This document shows, piece by piece, positions 63,263 to 64,000 of a stretch of 64,000 nucleotides of DNA (the first letter of the stretch is position 1; every line of letters begins with the position of its first letter). A program made the translations under genes and the position numbers. Below the pieces are notes generated by a model. The model had not been told where the DNA came from and did not search any database. It was given only the letters and a program-made list of their open reading frames with translations. Where the stretch lies: contig CAYWQX010000004.1 in assembly GCA_964460985.1 (NCBI GenBank), forward strand, positions 1 to 64,000, in the 5' to 3' direction. Source of the DNA: CAZABG01 sp964460985 (lineage in GTDB: Bacteria > Chlamydiota > Chlamydiia > Chlamydiales > Parachlamydiaceae).

Positions 63263-64000
63263 TTAGTATTTCTCCACCGCACGTAATTTAGCTGAGCGGC
63301 TGCGAGGATTCAATAGAATCTCTTGTTCAGATGCAATTATTCCTTTTGGAGTCAGAATTTTAACTTCGGGGTCCTTCGATAGAAAAAGCCCCGGCCCTAA
63401 ACTTTTGGTCGATACCTTATCCAAGGCAAGCTCTCTAAAGGCATGTTTTACTATTCTATCTTCGAGACTATGAAAAGTAATGATCGCAAGACGCCCTTTC
63501 GGGTTTAAAGCCTCCATCGCCCTTTTCAAAAAACGCTCGATCACACCGAGCTCATCATTTACCGCAATCCTTAGAGCCTGAAAGACTTGCGTTGAAGGAT
63601 CAATTTTTTTCTTCGGATTAAAGAGTGTTTTTTTAAGAAGGGCGGCAAGTTCTAAAGTGGTATGAAAAGGTCGATTCCGAACGATTGCTCTTGCAGCTTC
63701 TTTCCATCTCTTTTCCTCCCCATAATCTCTGATGATGCGGGCAAGATCCTTTTCATCCCATTCATTAACGATCACTTCAGCCGTTAATGCTTGGGTCTGG
63801 TTCATACGCATGTCTAAGGGCCCTTCGCGCATAAAGCTAAAGCCCCGTTCGGCTTGATCGAGTTGCATAGAGGAGACGCCTAAATCGGCTAATATAGCAT
63901 CTGCTTGGGGAAGTTTTGCGGTCGAAAAATTGGAGTGGATGATTTCAACCGGCCACTCTTTTAGCCTCTCTTTGGCTATTTTAATGGCATTTAGATCCTG
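63263..64000 (-). CDS. rsmH: 16S rRNA m4C1402 methyltransferase RsmH (MraW), 5' end missing
   Basis: The frame stays open to the right edge, giving 245 of about 300 residues; the ATG at 63868 is internal (ADLGVSS-MQLD reads through it). Motifs: LADLGVSSMQLD, RGFSFMREGPLDMRM, and IITFHSLEDRIVKHAF, all typical of RsmH; the N-terminal SAM-binding GxGGH part is outside. It methylates C1402 in the ribosomal P site and heads the division cluster. Confidence 0.95.
   Translation of the reverse strand, partial: QDLNAIKIAKERLKEWPVEIIHSNFSTAKLPQADAILADLGVSSMQLDQAERGFSFMREGPLDMRMNQTQALTAEVIVNEWDEKDLARIIRDYGEEKRWKEAARAIVRNRPFHTTLELAALLKKTLFNPKKKIDPSTQVFQALRIAVNDELGVIERFLKRAMEALNPKGRLAIITFHSLEDRIVKHAFRELALDKVSTKSLGPGLFLSKDPEVKILTPKGIIASEQEILLNPRSRSAKLRAVEKY

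Noticed and set aside
1..64000. CRISPR arrays, insertion sequences, tRNA or rRNA genes
   Set aside because: No regularly spaced direct repeats, transposase-like proteins, tRNA T-loop/CCA patterns or rRNA segments were recognised.

Overview
The window comes from a chromosome of the phylum Chlamydiota, most likely an environmental (amoeba-associated) lineage rather than Chlamydia itself. Evidence seen here: a DNA topoisomerase I ending in a SWIB domain; the gene orders rsmH-ftsL-pbp3-murE-amiA, mnmG-lplA, trpS-uvrB and sdhC-sdhA-sdhB, which I know from Chlamydia; a TyrP-type aromatic amino acid permease; and tandem F-box proteins with C-terminal membrane segments. Unlike Chlamydia, it carries a full de novo pyrimidine operon and many accessory genes. 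I see no tRNA, rRNA, insertion sequence or CRISPR array.

Layout. 1-6.6 kb: plus-strand operon pyrB(end)-pyrI-unknown-pyrC-pyrD-pyrE-pyrF-glgC-phosphoesterase, with nearly every junction overlapping; PyrF is of the URA3 (eukaryote-like) type. 6.6-8.2 kb: a three-gene HipBST-type toxin-antitoxin module with three identical-class operators spaced exactly 71 bp apart. 8.2-21.4 kb: an accessory metabolic island. A minus arm (TauE-like exporter, cupin, class II ribonucleotide reductase homologue lacking its catalytic cysteine) diverges from a plus arm (DAHP-synthase-like enzyme, paralogous cupin, SerC-like aminotransferase, SulP-STAS-cNMP transporter), followed by an unknown gene and three tandem FAD monooxygenases. 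21.4-28.5 kb: minus-strand parB-batA-batB-batD/E plus an unknown helical protein.

28.7-38.2 kb: YfgM-like TPR protein, a hairpin-rich leader with a 57-codon gene and a strong terminator, topA, a PfkB kinase, uvrB, trpS and tyrP. 38.3-41.1 kb: three tandem F-box/propeller/membrane proteins, candidate host-directed effectors. 41.2-46.7 kb: an exopolysaccharide-type operon whose first gene carries receiver, PP2C, HATPase and STAS domains in one chain and whose last gene fuses a WecG/TagA glycosyltransferase to STAS domains. 46.9-53.6 kb: rpoN, a membrane protein with an HExGH motif, a 29-codon COX24-like ribosomal protein, mnmG, lplA, ilvE and ycaC. 53.64-53.79 kb: a probable structured RNA between convergent genes. 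53.8-64 kb: a GT39 enzyme, succinate dehydrogenase, and the division/peptidoglycan cluster, running off the right edge inside rsmH.

Starts were moved from the longest reading frame where an internal codon has a better ribosome binding site or fits the family. All family calls come from motif recognition by eye; no database search was run.
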